Assembly (NCBI RefSeq): GCF_012273895.1
Contig: NC_052108.1
Span: 2,356,001 to 2,420,000 of the forward strand
DNA from: Zerene cesonia
Lineage: Eukaryota > Arthropoda > Insecta > Lepidoptera > Pieridae
DNA length: 64,000 bases
Direction: 5' to 3'
Shown here: piece by piece, positions 34,791 to 49,184 of the stretch
How the letters are laid out: every line of letters begins with the position of its first letter
Numbering within the stretch: position 1 is the first letter of the stretch
Notes under the pieces: generated by a model
The model's database searches: none
What the model was told of the DNA's origin: nothing
The model's input: the letters and a program-made list of their open reading frames with translations, nothing else
Program-made: the position numbers and the translations under genes

Positions 34791-37700
34791 CTTCCTTCTA
34801 CGTATATGTAATTCGTCGACGTAGAAATCGTTAAATAAAAAAATGGATCGATCTCCTTCAAGCTTTCCTTTTATGTATAAAACTAATAATATAAAGATAA
34901 CCATTCAAACCATAATGTAATACGCCCTTCAGTTAAAGTTCTAACTGAGGAAAAGTTTGCACTTTTCTATTACTTCACAACGTAAGCGTTTTCCTTAATG
35001 GCAACTTTACGCTTAGCTTATTTCGAGTGCGACGCAATAAGGTAAGCGGCCACCACAGTAAAAACCGAAGAAACCTGAAAAAAATTACTGAGGTAATATT
35101 AGATGTTTTCAACACAGTGTTGGTGTTTAGATGGTAACCAACACTACATAGATATAGATATATAGTCCAATGTCCATAGACATTAGTCCAGAATAACATG
35201 TTACTTAAAATTAGAACAGGATTTCTATATAGCCAAGAGTAGGTATATACAAAATACTTTTTGTCTAGCATTTCATCTATAAGCCACTTAAGTACATTGG
35301 TTTAATTCCATCACGAGATTATATTTGCCTGTAAGCTAGCTCTGCGATCATCGGATTTCTTTTCTGACGCTGTAGTTACAGTCGTTTTATGTCGAATAAT
35401 GAGAGAATGTAAATTATAATTAACGTTTGGCTTGGGTATTTGTAGTAACTGTGATTTACTATTTTAGGCGTAGAGTTATATCATGAATTTGTATAACGAA
35501 AATGGAAATAAAATTAGTAGCTTCTTAATTAAATAATCGATTTGTTTTAGTAATTGCCTATTTGTGACACATTTACACATTTGAACCACGTCTCATATAT
35601 TATACTTACTTATTTATGGGTGTTTTAAAAAAATACATAGTTTAAAAAAAAAAATTCTCAAGACCGACATATTATAAAATATAGACAAAGTAATATTGTC
35701 GTGGTTTTATCAAGCATTTCTAGAAATGTCGGTCATCACGCTCCAGTTCGCGTGATCATAGATATTTGTAGAACAAATGACATAGCTCGCTACAAGGTCT
35801 AACGTTCAAAGAAAAGCGAACATTGACCAAATACGGGTGAGTCCTTTTGATCGTCAAAATGGCAGAGAATGTACGAAGAGCATTAATTCCTTTCTTTGTT
35901 ATTTGGAGTGAAGTTTGACCTTTAAACCTGTTGTTGTTTTCGATCGAAATCGCAATGACGCCCGTTGGTCCATCCAACCCTATCTCGATTGCAATTTGTC
36001 GTCAAAAAGTTTTTCACTAAGTAAACGATTGGATTACTTTTATTTTCTTGATGTAGAGGGTGCTTGGATTACTCGAAGGTAATGTTAGCACAGATTAGAA
36101 AAGTTACCGAATTGCTTTAGTTTGTAAATATCATTTGTGAAGGGTCTTTCTGAGGAACAGTATAAGTTTATGGAATAATATTTTAGATATATAATGTATG
36201 TACAGAGCATCTAAATGGTAGAAAAGACTAGGAATTTTAACAACATTTTTTAGGGTAAATAAATTAATTATTACAAACAAGAGCAAGTTGAGTTTAAATA
36301 CAAATTTTAATTGTACATGGATTGTAATAAATTTATGAAAAAATTATATATAAATATATATAATAATAAATATGCCTTACATTTCATTTAATTGTACAAA
36401 GTTTAAAATGTAAGAAACTTAGAAGCTTATTATCGCTATATATCTATATCACGAATTATATTTTCCTAACCTTTCAAATAAGGTTTAAAAGATTCTTCTT
36501 TAGTTTCATAGCGGATAAAAACTCTGTATTTATATGATTTCAATGTAGTAGATTCATGTGATGCAAAACATTTTTCATTTCTATACATCCTGTATATTCT
36601 TTGTTATTTTGAACATATATTAAATAGTTTATACCGTGTATTACAAGCAGAAAAAATTATCTAATGTACGGTAACATCGAAGTCAAAAGAAGGTTACAAT
36701 TTATGCACGCACGTGTAGAGCAATACGGTCGGCACAACAAATGCCACTGAATAAAACAAGCCGGTTTTATATGCGGACGGTACGCCGTGCTACGGACTTT
36801 CGGGAAATTTCTACTGCGAATTATATATGAGGCGGAGACTGCGAGGGAAACTTTGTAATAATTGTATTTGTAAGAATTTTTCAATTGCCTCGCCTCTTTG
36901 TAAGAAATTAATAACTGAGCTAAAATTATAAATGGAAAAATGATTGAGCTTTTAATAAGGATATTATTTTCAACCATTTCACTGAGGGAAAATATAAATC
37001 TACTTAAAAAATTCAATATCAGTCTAACATGTGTTGCCTTGCATTAAAAATTTTAATATAATTAGATTATGTAAAGAAAACGAACGGCATTCCTATTAAG
37101 TCATTTTCATAAAAAAGAAAGTCAAGCGAGCAACGTAAATGTATCATCTTCCAGCGGGAACGGCAGGAAATTCTGTATAGAGATCAATTTGTTGCCTTCG
37201 TGACGTCAATATTCTGTGATAGTGTCATGTGCTTCCCGGTGGGAGCGTGACCTAACTTATATCTATTTCTATATCTATATTGCTATGAAAGCAATCTACA
37301 AAGCGGAAACATCTAAAAACAGCGCAAAACAAACATCTTTTGAGAATGTTCAAAAGTAAACTCGCTATAAATCGGCCAGCGAAGTTCCCCAAACAACCGT
37401 AGTTGAATTTAATAAGGTCATAAAACACTTGCTAACAGAAATATTGCGAGAGGAGAGTCGCAAACAATATCATTGGAACAAAACGCGTCGGCCGGGCCTC
37501 ATAAATATGGCGCTTATAGAGATTCACGGTTTCTAAGAAGCTTTGGGCACGGTATTTACAATGTAAGATGGTTTATCGTGCCTTTTTATCAATGGTATTA
37601 TGAAAGCTGGAAGGTAGACTTTATTTACGAATACTAACTGAATATTTTCACATGAATGGCGTGAATTGAAGAATACGTGTATGGACGGCGTTTATAGTAT

Positions 37701-39668
37701 TCTGAGTCATAAGCTTATCGCGTTTTGTATAATTTATTCAGAACTAAATATTTATGTTAGGATATAGCTAGTCCCTTTGATATTAATATTACAACCTAGA
37801 AAATTAACTACATATTTCAGTGAATCATTTCAAATCCATTATCAATTTAATATTTCAGTGGAGGTGTGACTGTTTTTACCATAAAACGCTTAAGACGTTA
37901 TAATATTTTTGCGAATGGAAACAAATTTTTTACACATATCTGTTTATTTTCTTATAATTTTGCAATGCTTGCGTTATGTGAAAAACAAAATCATTTGGTT
38001 ATAGCTGATACTGATGACCTTAGTACTAAGAGTTATATACAATTAAAAATATACGACCTTTTCACACCAAATATAAGAAAAATCATAAAAAATCGGTAAA
38101 GGCGTTTCCGAGGGTTTTGGACAGCAAATTTAGGTATAAAATTTTAACACATCAATAGCTTGAAATAAAAAATTAAATATATTTTATATTCGTGGTAATG
38201 GCGTTGGAAGTAGTTAACCGCCGCCGACGGAACGACACCGTAATAACATTTCCTGATTCATAAATGAATTTTCCACAACATTTTGCAATTTGTATGAAAT
38301 TGTTCATTCATTTTGAATTCACTAAAGCTTAATTTGCGCACGACGGATATGCACGAATAAAAAATAGCGAGAACAATGTTGTAAAGACGTTGTTAAAATA
38401 AATAGTCTATTATTGATCGATTCGATTACATAGCACAGTTTGATCAAATAAGCACAGTTAATAAAAAAAAGAATGAAAATTCTGCTAAATAACACACAAT
38501 TTAAATATGGAATGAATCTGTATGTTTAAATATTATGGTAAACAATTAAAAGCTACGTATAGTAAACAATTAAAATGTTCAGTATGGCTATAAATAAGCA
38601 CCACGAGTGAAATTAAACTATTTAACTTAATATATATAACACGAGCAAAGTAACGAGGCTTAGAGTATAGTCTCAACACATTAGACGACTAATGTGAAAT
38701 GAATTTTAAGCCAAATTACATTGCTTGAAGTTTTGTAATAGAACTCCATTTTATGTTATAGTGGTTTCTATACTGCCTTTTTTAGTATTATTAAATATGG
38801 AGTTGTTACAAATTAAGTATTATATATTTATTAGTTAATTAATAAATAATTGAATTATTAGTGTCTTCAGAAGATCAAAGGTCCTTTTTTGTAACCTATC
38901 TAAAATCTATCATGGATTTAAATATTATAATTTTCACACCAATTCTAATAAAAATCGCGATAAAGTAGCTCAGAATAAGTTCTCTCCTTTATATTGATGT
39001 GCTAACCACCCAAAAGAAATCATTCAGATTGGGTCAATAGAACTGACTTCTATTTTCTACACTTCTACTTCTACTGAAAATGTTCTGGTGACTGATCTAT
39101 TGACTCGACCGTTATGTAGCAAAATAACACATACGCTGTAGTACTTACTTGTTTTTAGATACGTTTTACATAATTGTTTTAAGGTCGTCCATGGGTACTC
39201 CACACATCCAGTAGAAAATACTCATACAAGCATCAATCTTCCGACTTATTGCTACAAAATAATGCCCCGGCCTTTTCTTTATTGGCTAGGCTTTGTAATA
39301 ATGACAAGAGGTCCGTTAGTCATGCTACTTCCACACGATCCTAAGCGTCCCTTTGTGTAGTGAAGCACGTATTCAATCAAAGGATTGCTGTGGACGTCGC
39401 CAACTCTTATTTATTTCGCACTTTAACAATGAAACTAGATGTGCATTCTTCGTAAATAATAAGCTCAGGCGTTCTTTAAGACTTTATAATGAATGTCGTT
39501 GAATTTAAACAGACTATGTAAATTTAGTTCTTAGTCTTAAATAAGATCTCAAAGTTTTTGATGACTACAACTCTCTCCTGGGTGCTATTTTATACTTAGT
39601 CTGGCCATAAATACTGTTACACTTAATTATAAAAAAATATTACATTTGAATTTCGAATCTGTAATTTT
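34791..39668. other. Gene desert, third part, with candidate conserved islands
   Basis: No gene recognised. A 119-codon - strand frame at 36657-37016 starts with hydrophobic segments but matches nothing I know. 37100-37560 and 38200-38300 are mixed-composition, non-repetitive islands ('ccagcgggaacggcaggaaa', 'gcgtcggccgggcctcataa') that stand out from the AT-rich background and may be regulatory. Confidence 0.3.
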
Positions 39669-40668
39669 NNNNNNNNNNNNNNNNNNNNNNNNNNNNNNNN
39701 NNNNNNNNNNNNNNNNNNNNNNNNNNNNNNNNNNNNNNNNNNNNNNNNNNNNNNNNNNNNNNNNNNNNNNNNNNNNNNNNNNNNNNNNNNNNNNNNNNNN
39801 NNNNNNNNNNNNNNNNNNNNNNNNNNNNNNNNNNNNNNNNNNNNNNNNNNNNNNNNNNNNNNNNNNNNNNNNNNNNNNNNNNNNNNNNNNNNNNNNNNNN
39901 NNNNNNNNNNNNNNNNNNNNNNNNNNNNNNNNNNNNNNNNNNNNNNNNNNNNNNNNNNNNNNNNNNNNNNNNNNNNNNNNNNNNNNNNNNNNNNNNNNNN
40001 NNNNNNNNNNNNNNNNNNNNNNNNNNNNNNNNNNNNNNNNNNNNNNNNNNNNNNNNNNNNNNNNNNNNNNNNNNNNNNNNNNNNNNNNNNNNNNNNNNNN
40101 NNNNNNNNNNNNNNNNNNNNNNNNNNNNNNNNNNNNNNNNNNNNNNNNNNNNNNNNNNNNNNNNNNNNNNNNNNNNNNNNNNNNNNNNNNNNNNNNNNNN
40201 NNNNNNNNNNNNNNNNNNNNNNNNNNNNNNNNNNNNNNNNNNNNNNNNNNNNNNNNNNNNNNNNNNNNNNNNNNNNNNNNNNNNNNNNNNNNNNNNNNNN
40301 NNNNNNNNNNNNNNNNNNNNNNNNNNNNNNNNNNNNNNNNNNNNNNNNNNNNNNNNNNNNNNNNNNNNNNNNNNNNNNNNNNNNNNNNNNNNNNNNNNNN
40401 NNNNNNNNNNNNNNNNNNNNNNNNNNNNNNNNNNNNNNNNNNNNNNNNNNNNNNNNNNNNNNNNNNNNNNNNNNNNNNNNNNNNNNNNNNNNNNNNNNNN
40501 NNNNNNNNNNNNNNNNNNNNNNNNNNNNNNNNNNNNNNNNNNNNNNNNNNNNNNNNNNNNNNNNNNNNNNNNNNNNNNNNNNNNNNNNNNNNNNNNNNNN
40601 NNNNNNNNNNNNNNNNNNNNNNNNNNNNNNNNNNNNNNNNNNNNNNNNNNNNNNNNNNNNNNNNNNNN
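39669..40668. other. Assembly gap, 1000 N
   Basis: Exactly 1000 N, a placeholder of unknown true size. Long open frames reported through it are artefacts. Confidence 0.99.
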
Positions 40669-41775
40669 AGTTTTAACGGATGGAGCGCGAGTGGGATGGT
40701 TTATATAACAGTCTTTGAATAAAAGAAATTTGCTCAAAGCATGCTACGGCACAGATAATATAATTATAGAGTCATTCCTTTTTTAATATTATTTTAGTCA
40801 TACAAGGTTAGGTATAGAATACACATATTTAAACCTAAATAATAACACGATTAAGCTATATATATATTTTATATATACATACAATACATAAAATTTTTCA
40901 TTTAATTATTTTCCGTGTCTTTCAACTGAGTAATAACCTAGTCATGTAAAATAAATGCTTGTTAAAAATGCTTCGCAAACTACCTAACTTCCGAACTACG
41001 GCGAACAATAATCAGTATCCGTAGTATGTTATTCATTAAGCTTACCTGGCTCTATTAAACTCGGAACAGACCGGGTCGCATAGCTTTTGAATATGGTCGC
41101 AAAATAATTCAGGTCGCTCTTCGGCCCTGTTTAGCGAGTTGACGTTGTACTTCGAGTAATTGAATAATATACCTTCTATGTTGTCAGTCGCTACTTATGA
41201 ATATTATGATGTATAATGGAGTTCAGAAGGTTTCTTTTGGAATAATATTTGAAAGTAAGATATAAATGTGTATAAAGTGCGTCTGAATATGTGTAAACAG
41301 AAATTCAGTTATGTTTTAAAAAACGCAATACGTAAAGATTTTCTGAAACAACGTTTTCCTTCAATATACTTGAATGTTACGAAATACTCAACAGCATTAT
41401 ATTATAACACGAATGTCGGTAATAAGTAATTGAAATTCAGCTACAGTCCTAAGCTAATAATGAAATGAGATACGCAATTAATTTCTAGCAGACAAAACAA
41501 TCGCAATAGTCGAGTGGAAACTTCATTATCTACAATTTAATTACTTCTCTCTCATTATTTTGTATACCAGACTTGTTTTAATACGTATTCGATGCGAGAA
41601 ATGTATGAATATAAACATATTTTCCGGTATGGCAGAAGCTAATGAACGAAAAAGATAAATAGAACGAGATAAAATTATTTTAGATTTGTTCTACACGGCC
41701 TTCTTTCTGCTAAACTCTTTTTACATAAATTATACAAAGATTTCTGTGACCATTTAAGAATATCGTAAAACCAGT
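40669..41775. other. Gene-free stretch
   Basis: AT-rich. An island at about 41050-41160 ('ggaacagaccgggtcgcata') is less AT-rich and not an obvious repeat. No coding evidence. Confidence 0.3.
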
Positions 41776-41851
41776 CCCCAGATTACTTACTAGTTATTCA
41801 AATTTAAAGTCTTGTAGTTACAAATTTGAATAACTAGTAAGTAATCTGGGG
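41776..41851. repeat. Perfect 30-bp inverted repeat with 16-base loop
   Basis: Arms 41776-41805 and 41822-41851 are exact reverse complements (left arm CCCCAGATTACTTACTAGTT then ATTCAAATTT). Loop 41806-41821. A poly-T tract follows about 10 bases downstream. It could be a snap-back transposon remnant, a small-RNA precursor or an assembly inversion artefact. No target-site duplication is seen. Confidence 0.85.
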
Positions 41852-43039
41852 GCAAATAGTTTTTTTTTGTGTGTTTGCTTAAAATAACAACTAAATTAAA
41901 ATATGAACAACATTAAATCTGTACGTAAAGGTAGGTCTGTTTGTTGCATTACATGTAAAGACTATTTCTGGTTTATTAAGTGGTATCTAATAGTTTGTAT
42001 TCAAAATTAAATTTAAAAATAATGTCTTCGACCCCTCTATATAACATGATATTAAAGAGGTTCCACGTTGCATCGGTAAATACGTGACTTTTGTTAACGA
42101 AGCCCCGTCAGGGCTCTAAGAAATGGTATTTCCTTTATACGGACATTTTTCTAAAAGCTTTCATACAAAAAATGAAGAAATCTTTATTGTAATTGTGTAG
42201 GTTACTGAATTATTTTCGGTTATATTTTCAACGCTTTAATAATAGCGATGGTGAATCGAATATATTCCAAATTCTGCTAAACAATATTAAGTAAAATACT
42301 TATAATCTTTGATCGGTTCATAAATTTGGTAGGTATTATTACAGAAATTCAATGAGATTCACTAAGATTAAGTAAAATAAAATGTCAACAAATTTTTAAA
42401 GAAAAACAGCTATCGAACTGCTTAAAGCTTGTTTTCATTTTAATCTTCTTGAATAAAAGTATGTTCTTTTATTTATCATAACGTTTCATGAGATGGATCA
42501 TTTCAATATTTTCAGTTATTGCAAGCACACGTAGGCGAATGTGCCCATTAAAAGAGTTTCGACTCGCATCGGCCATTAGGAGATTGCCTGTTATTTCCAA
42601 ATGTGAATTTGACATGAGAAAATATGTTTAACTTACATCTTACCTTGCCTACGATTTGATGTACATCTTATGCTTTTAGATTATTATCATATCTGATGAA
42701 ATTTATGTTACGCTTGTGAATAAAAGTTTTTTAGGTATATCTATATAAAAGACCTGGTGTAAGTTAAAAGAGTTTATTTAGCAAACTTTGAGGTTAATAT
42801 TCACTGCTAATAATTTCTTTGCTTTTCTTTATAGAATGAAAATTATTTGCGGTTGAACATAGAGTAAATAATGCTTTCTAAAATCTCAATCTTAAATGCG
42901 ACAGTAGGTAAGTACTTGCGTACTAAGTTTTGATAATTTTCTAATAATCTTTTTAAAATTGAAATTATCTACCACAAATCACGCATAAGTATTATTTGAT
43001 TATAACGGAATTTGCGCAGTTGGAATAAAGTCGTATAAT
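41852..43039. other. Gene-free stretch
   Basis: No gene or repeat recognised. 42525-42600 is a small non-repetitive island ('gactcgcatcggccattagg'). Confidence 0.3.
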
Positions 43040-43337
43040 TTTATGTGATAGTTGGCAAAGAAGCTGGTGAGTCGCCTGGTGGTTAGCAACTAGCACCGCT
43101 TAAATATTATCAGAGGCAATATACTATTCCCTTGCAAATAGATTGTCAACTTAACTGAATAAGGTCTAAGGAAAAGATTGATGGAGGAAATAAAGGAAAG
43201 GACTAAGAAAGGTATAGTAAAGGATATATCTACGAATCAGGGTACCTACGAGGTTTAAAGCACTGTTTGAAATTACAACAAACATGGAAAAAAAGGAAGG
43301 ATAAGGTTACCTGGGCAGATTCGGGGCCAGCAGCTAG
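43040..43337 (-). repeat. Composite repeat ending in CTAG
   Basis: The left part, 'aagaagctggtgagtcgcct' and 'ggtggttagcaactagcacc', is the inverse of the 'ccaccagctc...gccgactgt' retroposon tail. The right end, 'ggggccagcagCTAG' followed by T, looks like a Helitron 3' end on the + strand. Two decayed elements side by side are likely. Confidence 0.45.
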
Positions 43338-46300
43338 TATATAGATAAAAATATCACAGAATGTAATATGATCGTGTAATCTATTCTCAGACCGTAAAAG
43401 GTTGTCGCGCTTAACATTCTATACAAGCAACAGACTCCACTAAACTTCATGAAGCGTTTTAAAACGAGTTTTCACGTTGAAGTGCTTTTACGACTAAAGA
43501 CATCATTTGAATCTAACCTTTGACCGAGGTGTACCTGGTTTTGCTGTCTGTCGTAATTACACATTCGGAATCATTAACTTGTTATTGAGGGTTATACGAG
43601 TTTTATTACAAACACTAACTGTATGTATACGTCATTGTAAGATAACACGCGAAATATCTTGATCCGTTACATTCGCTTGTAATTCCACGTGTTACTTTAG
43701 TTAGACTCTAATGCGAACAAATTGTAAACATGTCTTATGCTGAGAGTTATCGTATGTGATAATTGAAAAAACAAATGTTTACTTTTCTTTTAAATTTCAA
43801 TTAAAAAACTTGTAAGCCGCCAAGTTGTTTTACTTTTACCCCAATTTAAAGTACGATTCTGAATAAAAGTAGTTTATATTCTTGAACTACTAGGTTCTTA
43901 ACTTTATAATTGGCGCTTTACTAATTCAATCGGTAAAGTTTATTGATTCGAGTTTGCACTTATAATGTAATATTGATAATTTAAAACATTTATCGGGAAG
44001 AAGGAATTATAAAGCGTATTAATCACCTACATATTTACCTATAGTACATTTACGAATCTGAATGGAATGTTTCCGTAGCAAAAACAAATGATGTCGTAAG
44101 AAAAAAATGATATACACATGTTTTTTCAACTTGAACTTATTCTGCGATGTTAAAAACACACAAAAACAAAAGAAAGCGTATCGAAAGCATAACACACATA
44201 CTCTTAGCAAAGTTTCTGCTGACGTGCAAGATACCACAAAAGACAACACGGCCGAGGGTATGCCCTTTGACATGAACTTATCTTTCGAGTGGAGATGCGT
44301 TCTAAGTGGTTTCCTAAGTATAACTTTGAGTGTAAAGGTTACACTTGAGACATTCTGGCGTAGCCGATTGTGGCTGAGTTTTAATGGTGTGAACAACAAT
44401 CTAAACACTATACAACACATTTATACAAATTTATATAAAATTGTTGTATAGTATAATATATGAATGTCACTGTAGATAATATATTTATTTAGCTACTTGT
44501 AATGGAAAAATATACATAATAACTTTGAATGATTATTGTGCACATGGCATTTATTAAATTAAATATTTAACTATGGTAAACAGAAATCGTGATATTGATA
44601 TAAAGTATGAATTTTTATTATTTCTCTATAATGTTTTTTGTTTTCTAAATATACAGTTTACAGATGCAATTAGTTACTTTTCAGAAATTTCTATTTTTTT
44701 TCCCTCTTTATCGCAACGCGCCCGTAATGTAGCCCGTATACACAAAAAATATCAGAAAGATATGTAATACTATATAGTACAACTGAGGACTGTTTCTAAA
44801 TAGGACTCATAAGACTCCTATTTAGCCCTAGCTGCCTCTAAATGAGGGACAGCCAGGACAGAGTTGCAGGCTCCCACTGCAGTACAAAATTCGTTTCGGA
44901 TACATTCCATGCAAAGATGATATACATCTTCAAGAACATTTAGGTGTACAACAAGTAGAACAATTAGGTGTACCCTTAAGAAACGACTTACCCTTAAGAA
45001 AAGCAAATTTTCTACTTTATAATCCGTAGTACATATACAGCCTATGGCAATCTTTGAAGATAAAGCTTTCAAATGGTGAAATAATTTTTGAAATAGGTCT
45101 CCAGATATTTGTATGTGAAAACATTATAAGTAAATATACAGAAAAATGAATGTTTCTTCTTTTAAAATTAGTTTAGAAGCAGCATTTATTCCGTTTTCTA
45201 AAATATATCTACCTGTACGAAATAAATGCTACCTTATATCGTTACAAATTGCTCAAATCTGATACACGGGATGTGAAGAGTCGGTTCTAAATGATTGAAA
45301 AATTGATTGGAATGATTGGTAGGGCCGTCCATTGATTGCTACGTCTGGTACCCTAACGGACTCCGTCAAGCGAATTGCTGAAATTTCAAATTGGTTTTTC
45401 TGATCGAAAACAATGGAAGAGCGGAAACAAATTAGTTTCAGATTAATTCCAATGAACCATTTATATATAATATCATACAAATTGTCTCTAACTTTCTATT
45501 TATTTTGAAAAATTTGAATTGCGAAATAATTTAATAATGTAGATAATAGTTTTGACTCATGAATCTTTCTAGTAGTCAATTTCACGCAAGCTATACCTTT
45601 TCAACAAAAAAAAAAATATTATGTTCGTACCCATTTTTTTTAAGAAACCTTTTTATATTTTGGCATTTCCTAAAGAAGGAGCATCTTATCGCAAAAATTT
45701 ATTATTGGAAATTCTTAATATTACAGAAATAACGTGTCAAAAGACTATGACGTGGAATCTATTTATTCCACGAAATATTCTTTATATAGAGGTAATTGAA
45801 TAAAAACGTAATATACTTTATTTATATTACATTATATTTAATAAAACAAGTCTTCTTTCAGAACATTCGAGTTCCAGATTACTTACGCTCAGAATAATTT
45901 TACTCACAAAAGTAATCGTGGATGTTAACAAAGTCCCTTAGAGTATCTTTACGTGCCATAAACTTTTGCAAGTGAAGTGTAAAATATATTTGATGTAACT
46001 TCTAATATGGAATCTTCGATATTATTTTTGTTCATCAATAATAAATGTAATTTTTGTTTAGCGTTTTTTAAAACAGGCTATTATTGATTCTTTGAACATA
46101 ACAAGCAATTTTCAAACCAATTTCTATTTAGATAAAACATAAAATTAATTCTTATTATTTCAACGAGATGCAATTTTATCTAAGATAATGGATTTAGAAT
46201 TCATTTTTAATCAACTTAGCTCATAATGCTAACAATTACTTATTCATCATTCCTCTATCCTTTTTACGATGTAATGTACCTAGATGGTTATTAATTATTT

Positions 46301-48261
46301 ATTGCTTCCTGTTTTCATAATACTGTTATAAAAGTTTGTAAACAATTTATAAGTTTTTGCAAACAACTTAGAAATGTCACAAAGGTACGAACTAAGGCTC
46401 GGGCGTGGGCTTTTTTCCATACATTTGTTTTAGTATCATTTCTCTAAGATCTATATTTAAATAATAATACGCCTGAGCGTAATTCTTAATACTCCTAATA
46501 CCTCTGAAATATTTCCTTATTCTGATTTCTGGGTGTTCACGTTGTGAAGGGGGTCGCCGCTGCGTCTTTTATTCTCAGAAGATATTCCTTTAATTTATAT
46601 ACGAGTTTAAAAATATGAATTGCGTGTTTATTTATGGATTGTTTATGCAAATTTTTTATTCTGTAAAGTTAAAAAAATATGGGTGGTTTATTTAAATTAA
46701 TATAAAACAATTTATATATCTGATTTCAATTAAACCGGCATTGTACGAGTATGTTTAACATGCTAAAACGAATAGAATAAAGTGTTTTATGTTGTGGAGT
46801 GTTAAAAATATCTTGAAATATTTAAAACGCATATACACAATCTACCGTGGAATGTTAGCCGTGAACAAATCTCAATTGTCTGTGCTCGTAGTTCGGCTAC
46901 GAGCCACACCGCGCTACGAGCTACGGTATATTGTAGTTAGGCGCTACGAATCCAAAGCACTGTTCTGTTTTCCCATTTTTAACAACGAGTTGTTTGCATT
47001 TTATGTGTGTAATTGAGTGTTTTTTGTTCAGGGAAACATATGTGAAATATGTGAAATAAAATTGGAGATTTATTTGTATCATAAAATTGTTTCATAAAAT
47101 AGAAAGTGGTGAATTTTGAAGAATTTTTTATTTATGTAGCCTACTCGTATAATGTAATGTAAATTCTAAATAGTCGGCAAGTAAATTTTCATTCAAGGTT
47201 ATTCGGTTATATCCAAGACATATTGAAAGAAAAATCTGTGAAAATTAAACGATTTAATAAAGTTCTAATGAAAATGTTTTATAAATATATATTCCAGACT
47301 GTTCATAATAAAAAAATCATAAAATCGTTAGTTTCGCTTTTTTACTGAGGTTTAAAATTTTTTACGCTTTATGTTTACTAACCCATTTCCTTGAAATCTC
47401 TCTACGAAATATCTAGTGGTCTGGAAGAGATCACCACCTAGCGATAAGGTCACAATTGGTATATATTTCTCTTTATCTACATTTATACTATAAATTTACA
47501 GTGTGTGTGTGTGTGGTATTAATAACTTCATAGAACTAAACTGAAACTACGAGTACATTGATCCTGCTTTGAATTATACAGTAGATTGCGACTTCATCAA
47601 AGATATCGGATATCAGGCAAATTGTGAGCTAGCATTGATTACTTTGAGTTGTACACCAAGTTCTGTGCTATCGAATTTATGTTTATTTATATATATTCTC
47701 ATTAACCAGTAAACGAAAATATTTCATGACCAATTATCACGATTCAACAAAATTTATTTTTAATTTCAATAATGTTTTAAAATTAATGGATAAATCAAAT
47801 AAAATCTCAAACTCAAGAACAAAATTATACAGTTTTATAAAACCAGAAATAATTTCTTGTATAATATTGGTTCAATAAAGTAATTTCAATGGTTTATATT
47901 CATTTGGTAAATATTGTTTATTCACAAGTTCGATGGCGGAGAATTAAAATTAAAACAAAATATATAGTGCTTGTAGTCTACAATGTTAGCAAGTCACATT
48001 AATTCAATGTAAATAAAACCGCACCCGCAGTCAGTCTGTTTATTTAAATTCAAGCGTTTCAATTTCACTGCTGACATTGTACGAATGGTTCCTTACTAAC
48101 TTCTACACAATTTACTTTATTACAATCACAAATACAACAGTCAATTAAACAAGCGCAAAGCTTTTGCTTATGGCATCATGCAAGTGTGTACTTATCTTAT
48201 CGATTTCTTTCGTTTCGGGTGAATCTGGGCTGAACAGTTAATGTATATATGAAACAATAAA
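43338..48261. other. Gene desert, fourth part, with one odd open segment
   Basis: At 44107-44451 (+, 114 codons) and 44019-44420 (-, 133 codons) both strands are open. The + product contains DTTKDNTAEGMPFDMNLSFE and FWRSRLWLSFNGVNNN and looks more protein-like than its surroundings, but I recognise no family. It could be a gene or transposon fragment. A short duplicated motif ('aggtgtaca', 'cccttaagaaa') lies at 44940-45002. 46885-46950 has repeated GCTACGA motifs. Confidence 0.3.
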
Positions 48262-48325
48262 TTCATCATCATCATCAGCCCATATATGTTCCCACTGCTG
48301 GGACACAGGCCTTCTATGAGGGTTA
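48262..48325 (-). mobile_element. SINE-like tail fragment
   Basis: 'catcatcatcatcagcccat' then 'cccactgctgggacacaggc' and 'cttctatgagggtt': the 3' end of the same retroposon as at 13145, truncated to about 60 bases. Confidence 0.65.
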
Positions 48326-48571
48326 AACAATAAATTACTGCGTATTAAGTATAACTAAGACAAATTTGTGACCTTGAGTTCATTGGAGACATCAGTCTCT
48401 ACTGAGGTAAAAGAACCTTTCCCACCTTTTGAATAACGCAATTATATCTAAGTAATCGGATTAGCACGGTGCAGGTACACACAAGAAGATTTTAGCGAGC
48501 TTCTGCGCTAAATAATTTTGCCCTTTACCTTTTATTTACCGTAAATGTTATACCTTTAAACGAGCAATTCT

Positions 48572-48616
<45 letters not shown>
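48572..48616. repeat. (AT)n microsatellite
   Basis: An uninterrupted TA dinucleotide run of about 40 bases, followed by 'ctagctagg'. Confidence 0.95.
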
Positions 48617-48618
<2 letters not shown>

Positions 48619-48744
48619 TAGCTAGGAATTTTTTTTAGAAAATGTCATATTCGTGTTTTATTCGTATTTTATCGACTTAAACTTACTTGCGTTTGAGTAG
48701 TCCCAATTTATTATGATTCTTCCTGACATCTATTGGCGAATAAT

Positions 48745-48948
48745 AATACTATAAATGCGAAAGTTTGTTAGGATGGATGTATATGTATGCGTGCGTCTGT
48801 TACTCTTTCACGCAAAAACTACTGAACTGATTGCAATGAAATTTGCTTCGTAGATAGCTGGACAACTGAAATAACACATAGGCACTTTTTATACCGATAT
48901 TCCTACGGGATACGGACTTACGCGGTTTCGACCGCGGGTCACAGCTAG
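48745..48948 (+). mobile_element. Non-autonomous Helitron-like element
   Basis: The head 'actataaatgcgaaagtttg', middle 'gttactctttcacgcaaaaa' and 'cctacgggatacggacttac', and end 'cgcgggtcacagCTAG' followed by T match the element at 299-512. Well preserved. No coding capacity. Confidence 0.75.
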
Positions 48949-49184
48949 TAAATGATAATACGTCATATCTCTTATATTTATTTTATTATATTGTTTCATA
49001 TTTAGGTATTATTTCAGATATACACAAAATGTGCAAAATACAGAAAATTTTAAAGTCGGTGCTATCTTCATTTATCGGGTAGAAATTGTGAAAAATAGTT
49101 TATTTCTAATATTCAGTAATGTTACATCAGTATCGAGATTAAAGTCCTGAATCCAATACACTTATATAATTGGAAAGCATATTA

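Noticed and set aside
39640..40737. Open frames of over 350 codons spanning N
   Set aside because: Almost entirely N. Frames through placeholder gaps carry no information. The same applies to 57288-58404 and 59588-60763.
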